NCBI GenBank assembly: GCA_016786885.1
Contig: JAEUVO010000027.1
Coordinates: 1-64,000, forward strand
Direction of reading: 5' to 3'
Source of the DNA: Chitinophagaceae bacterium
GTDB taxonomy: Bacteria; Bacteroidota; Bacteroidia; Chitinophagales; Chitinophagaceae
DNA length: 64,000 bases
In this document: positions 1 to 9,389 of the stretch, in pieces
How the letters are laid out: each line of letters opens with the position of its first letter
Numbering within the stretch: the stretch's first letter is position 1
The notes under the pieces: generated by a model
The model's input: the letters and a program-made list of their open reading frames with translations, nothing else
Databases searched by the model: none
What the model was told of the DNA's origin: nothing
Made by a program: the position numbers and the translations under genes

Positions 1-88
1 ATGCCGCTCATAAAATTTGTTTTTGCCCACAAAAGATTTGTTGTAACTTAATGTTGCTTCAATTAATAAGTAATTTAAACCTTTGTGT

Positions 89-1348
89 ATGAGAAAAAGT
101 TTACCTCTGTTATCCCTCTTTGCAGGGACTTTTTTATTTACAGCTATAACTGCAAACAGCCAGCAGGCTGATCGTTTTGCCTATGCCGTCACAGATGCAC
201 AGCAAATGGGTGCCAACTGGAGTTTTTTAAGAAAATTAAATCTGCAAACCGGTGAGTATAGCCAGGTGTTGCTTAGTGGTAACGATGCATCATTCCTTGC
301 ATATAACGCCACTACAAAAAAACAACTGGAAGCCCCGCTTACTGACTCCCGTTATGGGCATACCATTAATGCAGCTTTTGGAAGCGGTGTGGCTGCTGTA
401 GCATATGATAAAAAAAATAACCGGCTTTATTACACCCCTATGCTTTTCGATCAGTTAAGGTATATCGATCTGAAGAGTATGAAAGTATTTTATGTAACAG
501 ACAGGGCTTTCACCGGTAAACCTATCAAATCAGCAGACCAGGGAAATATTGTAACCCGGATGGCTATTGGATCAGATGGAAACGGGTATGCGTTAACGAA
601 TGACGGATCCCAGTTAGTTCGTTTTTCTACTGGTAAGAGTCTGAAGATAGAAGACCTTGGCGCCCTGGTGGATGATCCGGCAAACAAAGGTGTTTCTGTT
701 CATAACTCCTGCACCAGTTTTGGCGGTGATATGATCGCAGATGATGATGGAAACCTTTATGTGATATCTGCCCGCAACCATGTTTTTAGAGTTGATATTG
801 ATTCTAAAGTTGCTACTCATCTTGGTTCGGTGTCCGGATTACCACAAGGATTCACCATTAATGGTGCTGCTGTTAATGAAAACAACCAGATCATTGTAAG
901 CAGTGCTATGCAGACCGTTTATTATACACTTGATCATAAGACATGGACCGCTTCTCCCTATATTATTAACGGAACAGGCTGGAATAGTTCTGATCTTGCT
1001 AACAGTAATCTCCTTGCTACAGCTGCAAAAAATAAGAACCCGGTAACAGAAGTACTCTCCCGCAACTCTCCTGCTAATTCAGGCGATGGCAAAGTGAGTA
1101 TTTATCCAAATCCTGTTTCTAATAACCAGTTTGTAATACAGTTCAATCAACTGGAAGCCGGTAATTATTCTATACAGATAACTGATGTGATGGGACGCCA
1201 GGTAGTGCAACAATCAGTAAGCCTCAGCGGAGATAATCATGCACAGGTGATCAGGCTTAACCCCTCTGCAGCCAAAGGAATTTACCTGATAAAAGTAACA
1301 GATCAAAACAGCCGTTCAGTATATAACACTAAAGTGGTGGTTCAGTAA
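89..1348 (+). CDS. T9SS type A sorting domain-containing secreted protein
   Basis: A 419-residue secreted protein. The ATG at 89 is preferred over an in-frame TTG at 83 because it gives a clean Sec signal peptide (MRKSLPLLSLFAGTFLFTAI, cleavage near NSQQ). The middle 300 residues have repeated short aromatic/glycine strands of the kind seen in beta-propeller or SBBP-like surface proteins, but I recognise no catalytic motif. The last ~85 residues are a T9SS type A sorting domain: an SIYPNPV entry, a GNYSIQITDVMGRQV core and a GIYLIKV end. By family knowledge this domain directs export through the type IX system and is then cleaved. A bidirectional hairpin terminator follows. Substrate and role are unknown. 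Confidence 0.85.
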   Translation: MRKSLPLLSLFAGTFLFTAITANSQQADRFAYAVTDAQQMGANWSFLRKLNLQTGEYSQVLLSGNDASFLAYNATTKKQLEAPLTDSRYGHTINAAFGSGVAAVAYDKKNNRLYYTPMLFDQLRYIDLKSMKVFYVTDRAFTGKPIKSADQGNIVTRMAIGSDGNGYALTNDGSQLVRFSTGKSLKIEDLGALVDDPANKGVSVHNSCTSFGGDMIADDDGNLYVISARNHVFRVDIDSKVATHLGSVSGLPQGFTINGAAVNENNQIIVSSAMQTVYYTLDHKTWTASPYIINGTGWNSSDLANSNLLATAAKNKNPVTEVLSRNSPANSGDGKVSIYPNPVSNNQFVIQFNQLEAGNYSIQITDVMGRQVVQQSVSLSGDNHAQVIRLNPSAAKGIYLIKVTDQNSRSVYNTKVVVQ

Positions 1349-1366
1349 CAGTAATGATATTTCAAT

Positions 1367-1396
1367 AAAAAAGTCCTGCAAAAGCAGGACTTTTTT
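1367..1396. terminator. Bidirectional Rho-independent terminator
   Basis: A perfect stem (GTCCTGC / GCAGGAC, 1373-1379 and 1384-1390) is flanked by A and T runs on both sides. It lies between two convergent genes and can serve both strands. Confidence 0.85.
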
Positions 1397-1790
1397 ATTG
1401 CTCTTTATTCTTCCAGACCAGTTTTATGTGTTTTGCTTTTGCACCGAAGTCTTCACATTTACCATCACCTTTCCCGGTAATACCACCGGTAGGCGAACAT
1501 ATCATTTTACAATTTTCATCATATACTGTATTAAAAAAATCACAGCATGGAGCTGTAAACAGGAATACCTTTTTCCCGTTATACAAATACTCATCCACCT
1601 GGACAGGCGGTGTGGGAGGTGTTTCCTTGCTGGCACTATCAATAAATTTTCTTACACAAACCGGAATAGAATCATTGTTGATCTCTTTCACTGAAACTTG
1701 TTCATCTGTAATCTTCTCTTTGTTTTTCTTTTTGCCGCATTCAGTAGCAGAAAACAAAGGAAGAGCCAGCAATATCAATACATATTTCAT
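1395..1790 (-). CDS. Small secreted/lipoprotein, DUF6970-like
   Basis: 131 residues with an N-terminal hydrophobic stretch ending in a possible lipobox (LFSATEC, Cys18), then a lysine-rich linker. The C-terminal half holds a cysteine-rich core (VFLFTAPCCDFFNTVYDENC, then GGITGKGDGKCEDFG). I associate this CCD...GGxTGKGDGxC pattern with Bacteroidota proteins labelled DUF6970; the assignment is from memory. The paired cysteines suggest disulfides or metal binding in the periplasm or on the surface. Function unknown. It is monocistronic and convergent with the upstream T9SS gene. Confidence 0.75.
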   Translation of the reverse strand: MKYVLILLALPLFSATECGKKKNKEKITDEQVSVKEINNDSIPVCVRKFIDSASKETPPTPPVQVDEYLYNGKKVFLFTAPCCDFFNTVYDENCKMICSPTGGITGKGDGKCEDFGAKAKHIKLVWKNKEQ

Positions 1791-1815
1791 AGTCAGCTGT
1801 TATAAATGGTTAGGG

Positions 1816-1823
1816 TATATTTG
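1816..1823 (+). promoter_or_regulatory. Bacteroidota-type -7 box upstream of obg
   Basis: TATATTTG fits TAnnTTTG and lies 24 nt before the obg TTG start. No good -33 TTTG is visible at the expected spacing. Confidence 0.5.
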
Positions 1824-1846
1824 CACCTTACAGTAAAAATAAGGTT

Positions 1847-2848
1847 TTGGAGAAAAGTAATTTTGTAGATCAGATACGTATTTTTTGCCGCAGTGGCCAC
1901 GGTGGTGCCGGTAATAAGCATTTTATGCGGAATAAGTTCACCGCATTGGGCGGACCGGATGGGGGTGATGGTGGCCGCGGAGCTCATATCATCCTGAAAG
2001 GCAACAGGAACCTCTGGACATTGTTGCACCTGCGTTATTATAAAAATGTACTGGCAGAAGACGGAGAAAAAGGGGGAGCTAATAACTGCCATGGCAGGGA
2101 TGGTAAAGATATTATTATAGAAGTGCCATTAGGAACCATTGCAAGAGATGAGGAGACTGGCAACCAGGAAGTAGAAATATTGGAAGACGGGCAGGAAGTG
2201 ATCTGGCTTCCCGGTGGAAAAGGCGGACTGGGCAATTCTCATTTTGCAACACCCACTAACCAGGCTCCTGAACATGCACAACCCGGTCTTCCCGGTATTG
2301 AAGGATGGAAGGTTCTCGAATTAAAGGTACTGGCAGATGTTGGATTAGTTGGTTTTCCCAATGCCGGCAAATCAACTTTGCTTTCAGTTATCACTGCCGC
2401 CAAACCGAAAATTGCCAATTATGCTTTCACTACCATCACCCCTAACCTTGGAATGGTGGAGTACAGGGATGGAAAAAGTTTTTGTATTGCTGATCTTCCG
2501 GGTATTATTGAAGGCGCAGCAGAGGGGAAAGGATTGGGCCATCGCTTCCTGCGGCATATTGAAAGAAACTCTGTATTGCTGTTCTTAATTCCTGCCGACA
2601 GTAATGATCATAAAAAAGAGTTTGATATCCTGGTGAATGAGCTGGAGCAATACAATCCCGAGTTGTTGCACAAACAATTCGTTATCGCCATCAGTAAAAG
2701 CGATATGCTGGATAATGAACTAAAAGAAGCTATTGAAAAGGAATTACCCCAAAATATTCCACATCTTTTTATCTCATCTGTTACCAATAAAGGCCTGACA
2801 GAATTAAAAGACCTGTTGTGGAAAATATTAAATACTCCTGTTGAATAA
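1847..2848 (+). CDS. obg: GTPase Obg/CgtA
   Basis: A 333-residue ribosome-assembly GTPase that acts on the large subunit. The glycine-rich Obg fold is at residues 1-160 ([31 protein letters not shown]). The G domain follows, with the P-loop GFPNAGKST near residue 168, the TTITPNLG switch, DLPGIIEGA near 218 and SKSDM as the NKxD-like element. There is no C-terminal OCT domain, which is usual in Bacteroidota. The start codon is TTG (1847). The next residues NFVDQIRI match the conserved N-terminus of the family, so no upstream or downstream start fits better. A TATATTTGC box lies just upstream. The gene is monocistronic and ends in a shared hairpin terminator. Confidence 0.96.
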   Translation: MEKSNFVDQIRIFCRSGHGGAGNKHFMRNKFTALGGPDGGDGGRGAHIILKGNRNLWTLLHLRYYKNVLAEDGEKGGANNCHGRDGKDIIIEVPLGTIARDEETGNQEVEILEDGQEVIWLPGGKGGLGNSHFATPTNQAPEHAQPGLPGIEGWKVLELKVLADVGLVGFPNAGKSTLLSVITAAKPKIANYAFTTITPNLGMVEYRDGKSFCIADLPGIIEGAAEGKGLGHRFLRHIERNSVLLFLIPADSNDHKKEFDILVNELEQYNPELLHKQFVIAISKSDMLDNELKEAIEKELPQNIPHLFISSVTNKGLTELKDLLWKILNTPVE

Positions 2849-2877
2849 CACAGCATCGTGCAATACTTGTAATTTAA

Positions 2878-2910
2878 TTTTAAAGGGCTTCCGATGGAAG
2901 CCCTTTAAAA
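2878..2910. terminator. Bidirectional terminator after obg
   Basis: A 15-bp perfect stem (TTTTAAAGGGCTTCC and its complement) with a 3-nt loop, between obg and a convergent T9SS gene. Confidence 0.9.
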
Positions 2911-2934
2911 TTATTAGATGAATAAGTATTCAGG

Positions 2935-4083
2935 TTATCTCTTGATCTTATAAGTAGTTACTTCACCATCCTGGATCAATACCAGGTTATATAGTCCGCT
3001 TGCCATGGACCGCATATCAATCGAATTCGTTCCGTTGGCCAACTGTCTTCTCACCATCAACCGGCCCGCCGCATCATACAATGACGCTGTGACCACACTG
3101 CTTGCAGACGATTTACCGATGTTCACATTCAGCACATCACTCACGGGGTTGGGATATACCAGTGCAGTATTCTTACCACAACTGATGTTCAGTACTGATA
3201 TCTTGCTGTAGGATAATTTACCGTCAAGGTCAGCCATTTTTAACCTGTAGAATGCCTTGCCCGTAGCCGGAGTATGTGTGAAACTATATTGCCTCGAACC
3301 GGATGAATTCACAGTACCGATAGCTATATAATCCGTACCATTCTGGCTGTATTCTACTATATACTTGTCAAAATTTGTCTCAGTTTCTGCTGTCCATTTA
3401 AGGTTAGCTGTACAATCGTTTAGCTTAACATCAAAGGCTTTCAGTTTTACCGGTAATAAACAACCGGGGCTGGCACACAAAAAAGCATTATCAAAATTGC
3501 CATCATCATACATGCTGGCACGATAAGTATAGGTACCCGCAGGTAATCCTGTTGCCGTTCCTGATACTGTATACCATACTGCATCGGGGCCAGGTGGGAA
3601 AGGAAGATCGACATCCGGTGGAGTAAATGTTCTTATTGTAGAAGTGGCTACCACTACATTAGATGAGTTCACTATTTCAATAAAAGCATCCCATGTATCT
3701 CCTCCGTCACGGGCAGAAAAGGCACCGCTGAACGTAAGGTCCGCCGTGCACCCCAGGTCAAAGGTCTGGCTGATCAGTACAGTAGTATTCCCTGTCAATA
3801 CATCAAGGTATTGCACTCCATCTGAAGCGGAATTAGGACCACCACCATAGTCTGTTACTCCATCTGTCCGGATGATATTCGCAGTAAAATTGCTGGATAT
3901 AGTCCAGTTGGGTATAGGGAATAAAGTGACATCATAAAAATGATTTCCTACACCAACTGTTACAGGGTTTTCAAAACTCGGGTTTTGCAGGTAATTGACA
4001 GTACATTGTGCAGTACTGCGGGTAGAAAAAAGAGATACAGTTAAGGCCAGTAAAAATGCAGTGTTTTGGTAAAATTTTCTCAT
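2935..4083 (-). CDS. T9SS type A sorting domain protein, tandem copy 1
   Basis: A 382-residue secreted protein. A Sec signal peptide (MRKFYQNTAFLLALTVSLFS) is followed by a ~170-residue jelly-roll-like region that begins CTVNYLQNPSFENP and includes IPNWT and FDLGCTADLTFSG. This resembles carbohydrate-binding or DUF642-like modules. From residue ~208 (GCLLPVKLKAFDVKLNDC) comes a FnIII-like linker (NFDKYIVEYSQNGTDY) and then a T9SS sorting domain (ALVYPNPVSDVLNVNI, GLYNLVLI). The downstream paralogue at 4256-5380 is almost identical over this C-terminal part but clearly diverged over the N-terminal part. Ligand unknown; probably surface-attached or released through the type IX system. Confidence 0.85.
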   Translation of the reverse strand: MRKFYQNTAFLLALTVSLFSTRSTAQCTVNYLQNPSFENPVTVGVGNHFYDVTLFPIPNWTISSNFTANIIRTDGVTDYGGGPNSASDGVQYLDVLTGNTTVLISQTFDLGCTADLTFSGAFSARDGGDTWDAFIEIVNSSNVVVATSTIRTFTPPDVDLPFPPGPDAVWYTVSGTATGLPAGTYTYRASMYDDGNFDNAFLCASPGCLLPVKLKAFDVKLNDCTANLKWTAETETNFDKYIVEYSQNGTDYIAIGTVNSSGSRQYSFTHTPATGKAFYRLKMADLDGKLSYSKISVLNISCGKNTALVYPNPVSDVLNVNIGKSSASSVVTASLYDAAGRLMVRRQLANGTNSIDMRSMASGLYNLVLIQDGEVTTYKIKR

Positions 4084-4194
4084 ACAAGGTTTATTTAGTT
4101 AAATATAGTAAGGACACATTTTACTAAAAAAAGTTTTCCGCCGTCTTATATTGGGGGTGATTGTTGATAGGATTATAACAAATATAAAGTAAAA

Positions 4195-4225
4195 AAAATG
4201 TCTTCCAAAACAGGAAGACATTTTT
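4195..4225 (-). terminator. Terminator after T9SS tandem copy 2
   Basis: Stem ATGTCTTCC / GGAAGACAT (4198-4206, 4213-4221) with T runs, positioned after the minus-strand gene ending at 4256. Confidence 0.8.
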
Positions 4226-4255
4226 CGTATAAATACGATTTTGGTCAAATTCAAA

Positions 4256-5380
4256 TTATCGTTTGATCTTATAAGTTGTCACTTCACCATCCTGGATCAA
4301 TACGAGGTTATATAGTCCGCTTGCCATGGCCCGCATATCTATCGAATTCGTTCCATTGGCCAACTGTCTTCTCACCATCAGTCTGCCAGCCGCATCATAC
4401 AATGACGCTGTGACCACATTGCTTGCAGATGATTTACTGATGTTCACATTCAACACATCATTTACCGGGTTGGGATATACCAGTGCAGTGCTCTTACCAC
4501 AACTGATGTTCAGTACTGATATCTTACTGTAGGAGAAGTTGCCATCTATGTCTGCCATTTTCAACCGGTAGAAGGCCTTGCCCGTAGCCGGAATATGAGT
4601 GAAACTATATTGTCTCGAACCTGATGAATTCACAGTACCGATAGCTATATAATCCGTACCATTCTGGCTGTATTCTACTATATACTTGTCAAAATTTGTC
4701 TCAGTTTCTGCTGTCCATTTAAGGTTGGCTACACAATCGTTTAGCTTTACATCAAAGGCTTTCAGTTTTACCGGTAATAAACAACCGGGATCAGCACATA
4801 AAAAAGCATTATCAAAATTTCCGTCTTCATCCAAATTTATACGGTAAGTATAGGTACCGGCTGGTAACGCTGTAGCAGTGCCTGACAATGTATACCAAAC
4901 AGCATCCGGACCTGGTGGCACATCCACATCAGCATCTGGAGGAGTAAAAGTCCGGGTTGTAGAAGTAGCAACAACTACATTAAGGGAATTAAGGATATCA
5001 ATTGAAGCAGTCCATGTAGTTCCTCCTTCCCTGGCAGAAAAATCACCCCGGAAAGTAATATCGGCCGTACAGCCCAGGTCAAATGTTTGTGTGATAGTAG
5101 TTGCCCCTAATATATCAAGATATTGTATACCGGTGGCGGCTGTGTTGGGCCCTCCAAGATAATTGGTGCCATTTACCTGCACTATATTGGCAGTAAACCC
5201 TCCAGCTATTGTCCAATCCGGTATAGATCCAAAGAAGTTATTGCCCAAACCAGGTGCAACAGGATTTTCAAAACTGGAGTTTAAAAGATAGTTCAGAGTA
5301 CATTGTGATCTCACATTCAGTGACACCGCAAGCAGCGTAATTACAGTAAGCAATGACGCTTTTGAGTAGATTTTTTTCAT
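4256..5380 (-). CDS. T9SS type A sorting domain protein, tandem copy 2
   Basis: A 374-residue paralogue of the adjacent gene at 2935-4083, with the same architecture: signal peptide, N-terminal module starting CTLNYLLNSSFENP, a FnIII-like segment, and a T9SS type A sorting domain (ALVYPNPVNDVLNVNI, MASGLYNLVLIQDGEV). The final ~170 residues differ from copy 1 at only a handful of positions, and the DNA is also near identical there. The N-terminal domain is shorter and more diverged, with several indels. This suggests either recent tandem duplication with fast ligand-domain change or gene conversion of the 3' half. Each copy has its own upstream region and copy 2 its own terminator, so they may be expressed separately. 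Function unknown. Confidence 0.85.
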   Translation of the reverse strand: MKKIYSKASLLTVITLLAVSLNVRSQCTLNYLLNSSFENPVAPGLGNNFFGSIPDWTIAGGFTANIVQVNGTNYLGGPNTAATGIQYLDILGATTITQTFDLGCTADITFRGDFSAREGGTTWTASIDILNSLNVVVATSTTRTFTPPDADVDVPPGPDAVWYTLSGTATALPAGTYTYRINLDEDGNFDNAFLCADPGCLLPVKLKAFDVKLNDCVANLKWTAETETNFDKYIVEYSQNGTDYIAIGTVNSSGSRQYSFTHIPATGKAFYRLKMADIDGNFSYSKISVLNISCGKSTALVYPNPVNDVLNVNISKSSASNVVTASLYDAAGRLMVRRQLANGTNSIDMRAMASGLYNLVLIQDGEVTTYKIKR

Positions 5381-5558
5381 AACAAGGATTCTTTCAATGA
5401 AGGTACATTTTTTATTAAAAACAAAGGTAATATTTCATCCTTAAGTTGGGATAAATGGAATAAATTCTACAAGAATCGAAGCAAAAATTGAACCAGTATA
5501 GTAGCATCTGCAACGTTGTAGTTCTTTTTCTGAAGGAATCCTACGCAATGTATTGCAA

Positions 5559-6905
5559 TCAATAAGCCCTGCCCACTGTATCACAGGCAGCTTTCAGTAA
5601 GGAGTTTACATCAGCTGCATCCTGCCATTTTTCCCATAGCATTACTCCGTTGGCAATGTCTTTGGCAAGCTTTGCTTTACGCTTTACTGTGTATTGACCG
5701 TTATAATACACCGTATAGGAAGGAAAACTGGTAGAAGAAACCACTGCCGAGTCATATTGAGGGTTACCGCCGGCTAATAGTATATCCTTATACGTTTTGA
5801 TGGTTCCGGTTTGGGTAATGCCCGATGGTCTGCCATAAGCCGGCAATCCCAGTACGGCTTTTGCCGGTGGCATTCCTCTTGTAGTGAGCCAGTAATTCAG
5901 GCAGGTTTGTGCCAATGTATAGTCACTATGATGTTTATAAGGAACAGAAGTGCTGAAATCATCATATGCCATTATGTTGAAGAAGTCGACATACGGAAAA
6001 AGTTCATCCCGTATCGCATCCCTGATGCCTCCCGCATACTTGCCGGCTGTAATAGCACAGGACAGATAATAACGGCCATCCCGGTGCAGTGAATCAGACA
6101 GCTCTTTCATCATAAGCGTAAAGGTGGCATCCGTTCCGTCTGTCGTAGTTGGAAACTCCCAGTCCATATCCACCCCGTCAAGATTGTATTGCCGCACTTT
6201 TGCCATCACATCTTTGATAAAATTATTTCTGCCGGCTGCTGTAGCAGCCATACTCTTGAAATTCGTTTTACCGTCACCGCTCTGGTCATTTATCCCTACA
6301 AAGATCTTTGCATTATTTGCCCTTGCTTTGGTGATCACCGCATCCAGTACAGAAGGGCTGTTGACTGTGAGTGTGCCTGATGTATTCACTCCGAAAAATG
6401 CATAGATCACCACATTCGTCATTCTGAATTTCACATCCGGTACATCTGCCGGATTACGGTATGAAGGAAAATATCCTACCACATAATAGCCAAACGCAGG
6501 TGGTGCCTGTATTACTGGTATAGTAAAAGAAGTAACGGTAGAACCACACCCTGCCGCATTGCCACTGGCATTCTTAGGCTGTACATACCAGTATAAAGGC
6601 TGGCTTGATGCAAAGACCGGCAGTGTATAGTTATAGCTTGTGCCTGTAATATTACTGGCAATGATGGTTGAAGGAGAAGCCGTGGCACCCAAGTAAATAT
6701 CATATCCCGTGGCCCCGCTTACAGCTGACCAGCTAAGGGTAGCAGATGTACCCGTTACAAAAGATCCGTTGACCGGAGCGGTATTGGCCGCACATCCGGG
6801 TACAGGAGGTGGCGTTGGGGTCGGGCTCCCTCCATCTTTCTTACTACAGGACTGAATGGCTACAATCAAAAACAGCAGAGCAGCAATACGTATTTTGAAA
6901 TTCAT
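5559..6905 (-). CDS. GH18 chitinase-like lipoprotein with fibronectin type III domain
   Basis: A 448-residue lipoprotein. The ATG at 6905 is preferred over one seven codons upstream because it begins a lipoprotein signal (MNFKIRIAALLFLIVAIQSC, Cys20). A Pro-rich linker follows, then a FnIII-like domain (SATLSWSAVSGATGYDIYLG) and a GH18 TIM barrel. The catalytic DxxDxDxE motif is intact as DGVDMDWE, with the acid/base at about Glu250; MAYDDF is the conserved later barrel strand. GH18 enzymes hydrolyse chitin or related GlcNAc polymers with substrate assistance. Surface anchoring fits a polymer-degrading Bacteroidota. It is divergent from the S46 peptidase with about 94 bp between them. Confidence 0.92.
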   Translation of the reverse strand: MNFKIRIAALLFLIVAIQSCSKKDGGSPTPTPPPVPGCAANTAPVNGSFVTGTSATLSWSAVSGATGYDIYLGATASPSTIIASNITGTSYNYTLPVFASSQPLYWYVQPKNASGNAAGCGSTVTSFTIPVIQAPPAFGYYVVGYFPSYRNPADVPDVKFRMTNVVIYAFFGVNTSGTLTVNSPSVLDAVITKARANNAKIFVGINDQSGDGKTNFKSMAATAAGRNNFIKDVMAKVRQYNLDGVDMDWEFPTTTDGTDATFTLMMKELSDSLHRDGRYYLSCAITAGKYAGGIRDAIRDELFPYVDFFNIMAYDDFSTSVPYKHHSDYTLAQTCLNYWLTTRGMPPAKAVLGLPAYGRPSGITQTGTIKTYKDILLAGGNPQYDSAVVSSTSFPSYTVYYNGQYTVKRKAKLAKDIANGVMLWEKWQDAADVNSLLKAACDTVGRAY

Positions 6906-6973
6906 AAGCAGTTGTTCGGCGTTCAAATTACTCGATTTGAATGAAACTCAGCTTTTCGGTAGCCGTTTTTATG

Positions 6974-6981
6974 TAGGTTTG
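6974..6981 (+). promoter_or_regulatory. -7 box upstream of S46 peptidase
   Basis: TAGGTTTG (TAnnTTTG) lies 18 nt before the ATG at 7000, in the divergent intergenic region. Confidence 0.5.
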
Positions 6982-6999
6982 CCCCCTAAATTTTCAAGT

Positions 7000-9165
7000 A
7001 TGAAGAAGTTTCTCGTAACGATTGTTTTACTGTTTTCATTAGTTGCCAAATCCATCGCTGATGAAGGCATGTGGCTGCCCTTATTACTGGGTCAGCAGGT
7101 TTATAATGACATGGTGAAAAAAGGATTAAAACTCACCAAAGAACAATTATACAATATCAACAAACCATCGCTTAAAGATGCGATCATCATTTTTGGTGGC
7201 GGCTGTACCGGCGAAATTGTAAGTGCAGAAGGGTTGATCTTTACCAACCACCACTGCGGCTACAATGCTATCGCTTCTGCCAGCACAATGGAAAAGAATT
7301 ATCTCCGTGACGGGTTCTATGCCCGGAGTAAAAGCGAAGAAATTCCTACCAGCCTCTCCGTGCAGTTCCTTTTACGTATTGATGATGTAACAAAAGAAGT
7401 ACTGGATTCATTAAAAGGACTAAGCGGTGCTGAAAGAGTGCAGAGACAAAGCGCTGTATTGGCAGCTATCAACAAAAGATTGAGTGATGCCACACAAAAT
7501 ATTGAAACAAGGGTAAGTGCTTTGTTCAAAGGCAACCAGTTCCTTGCTTTTGTTTACCAGCGCTACACTGATGTTCGCCTCGTAGGTACTCCCCCAGAAA
7601 GTGTAGGTAAGTTTGGTGGTGATACTGACAACTGGGAATGGCCCCGCCATACAGGCGACTTCTCTGTATTCCGTGTGTATTCAAATGCAGAAGGCAAACC
7701 TGCTAAATATACAGACAGCAATATACCCATGAAACCTAAATGGTACCTTCCTGTTTCATTGAGACCATTAAAAGATGGTGATTTCTCCATGATCTGGGGT
7801 TACCCCGGCGGTACTAACCGGTATGAAAGTTCATATGGTATCAAACTGGCTACCGACATTAATAATCCCACACTGGTGAAACTGCGTGATGCAAGATTGA
7901 AATACATGTTTGAAGAAATGAAGAAAGATCCGGCAGTGAAATTACAGCTGGCTTCTTCTTATGCCGGTATCGCCAACTACTGGAAGTTCTTTGACGGAGA
8001 AACAAAACAGCTGCTGAAATATGATGTGCTCGGCCAAAAGAAAACAGCTGAAGCAAAATTCAACACATGGGCAAAAGGAAAAACTGAATATGAAAATCTC
8101 TTTACAGATTGGGGCAAAGCATATGATGCATGGAGACCTTATGCTAAACATCGTCAATATATCAATGAAGGGGTTGCCGGTTCCCCCCTGATCTCTTTTG
8201 CAGGTTCTTTATTACAGGTGGAAGCTGCCATGGTAAAAACCGGCGCTACTGCCGCTGATGTAAAAAAAGCAGTGGAAGCTGCTAACCAGCAACGGACAAA
8301 TTTCCTGAAAGAAGAAAATAAAGTATCAGACCAGAATATTGTAGCAGCAGTAACAAGGATGTTTTATGAAGATGTGGACAAGGAACAACATCCCGTTGGT
8401 TTCTATGGCACATTAAAAAATACTTACGGTCCGCTGGATGATGAAGCAACCTATAAAAAGTATGCGGCAGATATTTTCAGCAAGACGATGATCTTTGATG
8501 ATGCCCGCTGGAATGCATTTGTAACTAACCCTGATGCAAACAAACTGCAGGAAGATCCTGCCTTTGCTCATGCCAGCGCCTTCTTCACTAACTATACAAC
8601 CAAGTATGGCCCGTTCTTCCAGCAGTTCAATGCAAAGAATGCTGAATATGGAAGACTGTACCTGAAAGGCATTATGGAAATGGACCCGGTGAAAGCAAAA
8701 ATGATGTATCCCGATGCTACTTTCACTATGAGAGTGAGCTATGGCAACGTAAAATCATACCGTCCGAGAGATGCGGTGTTCTATGATTATGTAACCACAT
8801 CAAAAGGACTCCTTGAAAAATATAAAGCCGGCGATTATGAATTTGACCTGCCTGCTAACCAGATCGAAATGCTGAAGAAAAAAGATTTCGGCCAGTATAT
8901 GGACCCCACCCGTAAAGAACTGGTGATCGGTTTCATCACCACCAATGATATCACCGGTGGTAATTCCGGTTCGCCTGTTATCAATGGTAAAGGTGAACTG
9001 ATCGGCCTGGCTTTTGACGGCAACTACGAAGCATTAAGTCACAAACTGGCTTTTGATAAAGACCTTAACCGTACTATCTGTGTTGATATACGCTATGTAT
9101 TATGGTGTATTGATAAACTGGGCGGCGGTGCTAATATTATCAAAGAACTGAAGCTTATGAAATAA
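7000..9165 (+). CDS. S46 family dipeptidyl-peptidase (DPP7/DPP11 type)
   Basis: A 721-residue periplasmic exopeptidase. The start at 7000 begins the signal peptide MKKFLVTIVLLFSLVAKSIA; an open frame further upstream runs into the chitinase gene and is not used. The mature protein starts DEGMWLPLL as in known S46 enzymes. His85 lies in TNHHCG, the likely Asp near 220 in PRHTGDF, and Ser656 in GGNSGSPV, giving a complete triad. S46 enzymes cleave dipeptides from peptide N-termini and feed amino-acid catabolism. The residue 18 after the catalytic Ser, equivalent to the specificity Arg of P. gingivalis DPP11, is Gly674 here. This favours a DPP7-like preference for hydrophobic P1 residues over Asp/Glu; that is inference. 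Confidence 0.95.
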   Translation: MKKFLVTIVLLFSLVAKSIADEGMWLPLLLGQQVYNDMVKKGLKLTKEQLYNINKPSLKDAIIIFGGGCTGEIVSAEGLIFTNHHCGYNAIASASTMEKNYLRDGFYARSKSEEIPTSLSVQFLLRIDDVTKEVLDSLKGLSGAERVQRQSAVLAAINKRLSDATQNIETRVSALFKGNQFLAFVYQRYTDVRLVGTPPESVGKFGGDTDNWEWPRHTGDFSVFRVYSNAEGKPAKYTDSNIPMKPKWYLPVSLRPLKDGDFSMIWGYPGGTNRYESSYGIKLATDINNPTLVKLRDARLKYMFEEMKKDPAVKLQLASSYAGIANYWKFFDGETKQLLKYDVLGQKKTAEAKFNTWAKGKTEYENLFTDWGKAYDAWRPYAKHRQYINEGVAGSPLISFAGSLLQVEAAMVKTGATAADVKKAVEAANQQRTNFLKEENKVSDQNIVAAVTRMFYEDVDKEQHPVGFYGTLKNTYGPLDDEATYKKYAADIFSKTMIFDDARWNAFVTNPDANKLQEDPAFAHASAFFTNYTTKYGPFFQQFNAKNAEYGRLYLKGIMEMDPVKAKMMYPDATFTMRVSYGNVKSYRPRDAVFYDYVTTSKGLLEKYKAGDYEFDLPANQIEMLKKKDFGQYMDPTRKELVIGFITTNDITGGNSGSPVINGKGELIGLAFDGNYEALSHKLAFDKDLNRTICVDIRYVLWCIDKLGGGANIIKELKLMK

Positions 9166-9186
9166 GGCTGTTGTATTTTATATAGA

Positions 9187-9338
9187 AAGAGGCTGTTCCA
9201 AAAGTCTTTTAACCACAGATAACTCAGATTATCGCACAGATTACACAGTGAACCAGACTAATACTGTGAAATCTGTGAAAAACAAATCCGTGTAATCTGT
9301 GGTTAGATAATAAAGACTAAATTTTGGAACAGCCTCTT
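9187..9338. repeat. 152-bp inverted-repeat (MITE/REP-like) element
   Basis: Outer arms AAGAGGCTGTTCCAAAA (9187-9203) and their exact complement (9322-9338) enclose AGTCTTT/AAAGACT. Inside lie imperfect arms rich in CACAGATTACACA / TGTAATCTGTGGTTA words. It has no coding capacity and no obvious target-site duplication. It sits between the S46 peptidase and the outer-membrane gene and could also act as a large terminator hairpin. Confidence 0.8.
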
Positions 9339-9389
9339 CTGCATTTCACCAAACAATTATTTGCTTAACATTGCAGACAAATCATTTCG

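Noticed and set aside
1398..1836. Plus-strand open frames over the small lipoprotein gene
   Set aside because: They run antisense to a frame with a signal sequence and conserved Cys motifs, and they overlap the terminator.
6856..6999. N-terminal extension of the S46 peptidase
   Set aside because: It overlaps the divergent chitinase gene and would bury the signal peptide that starts at 7000.
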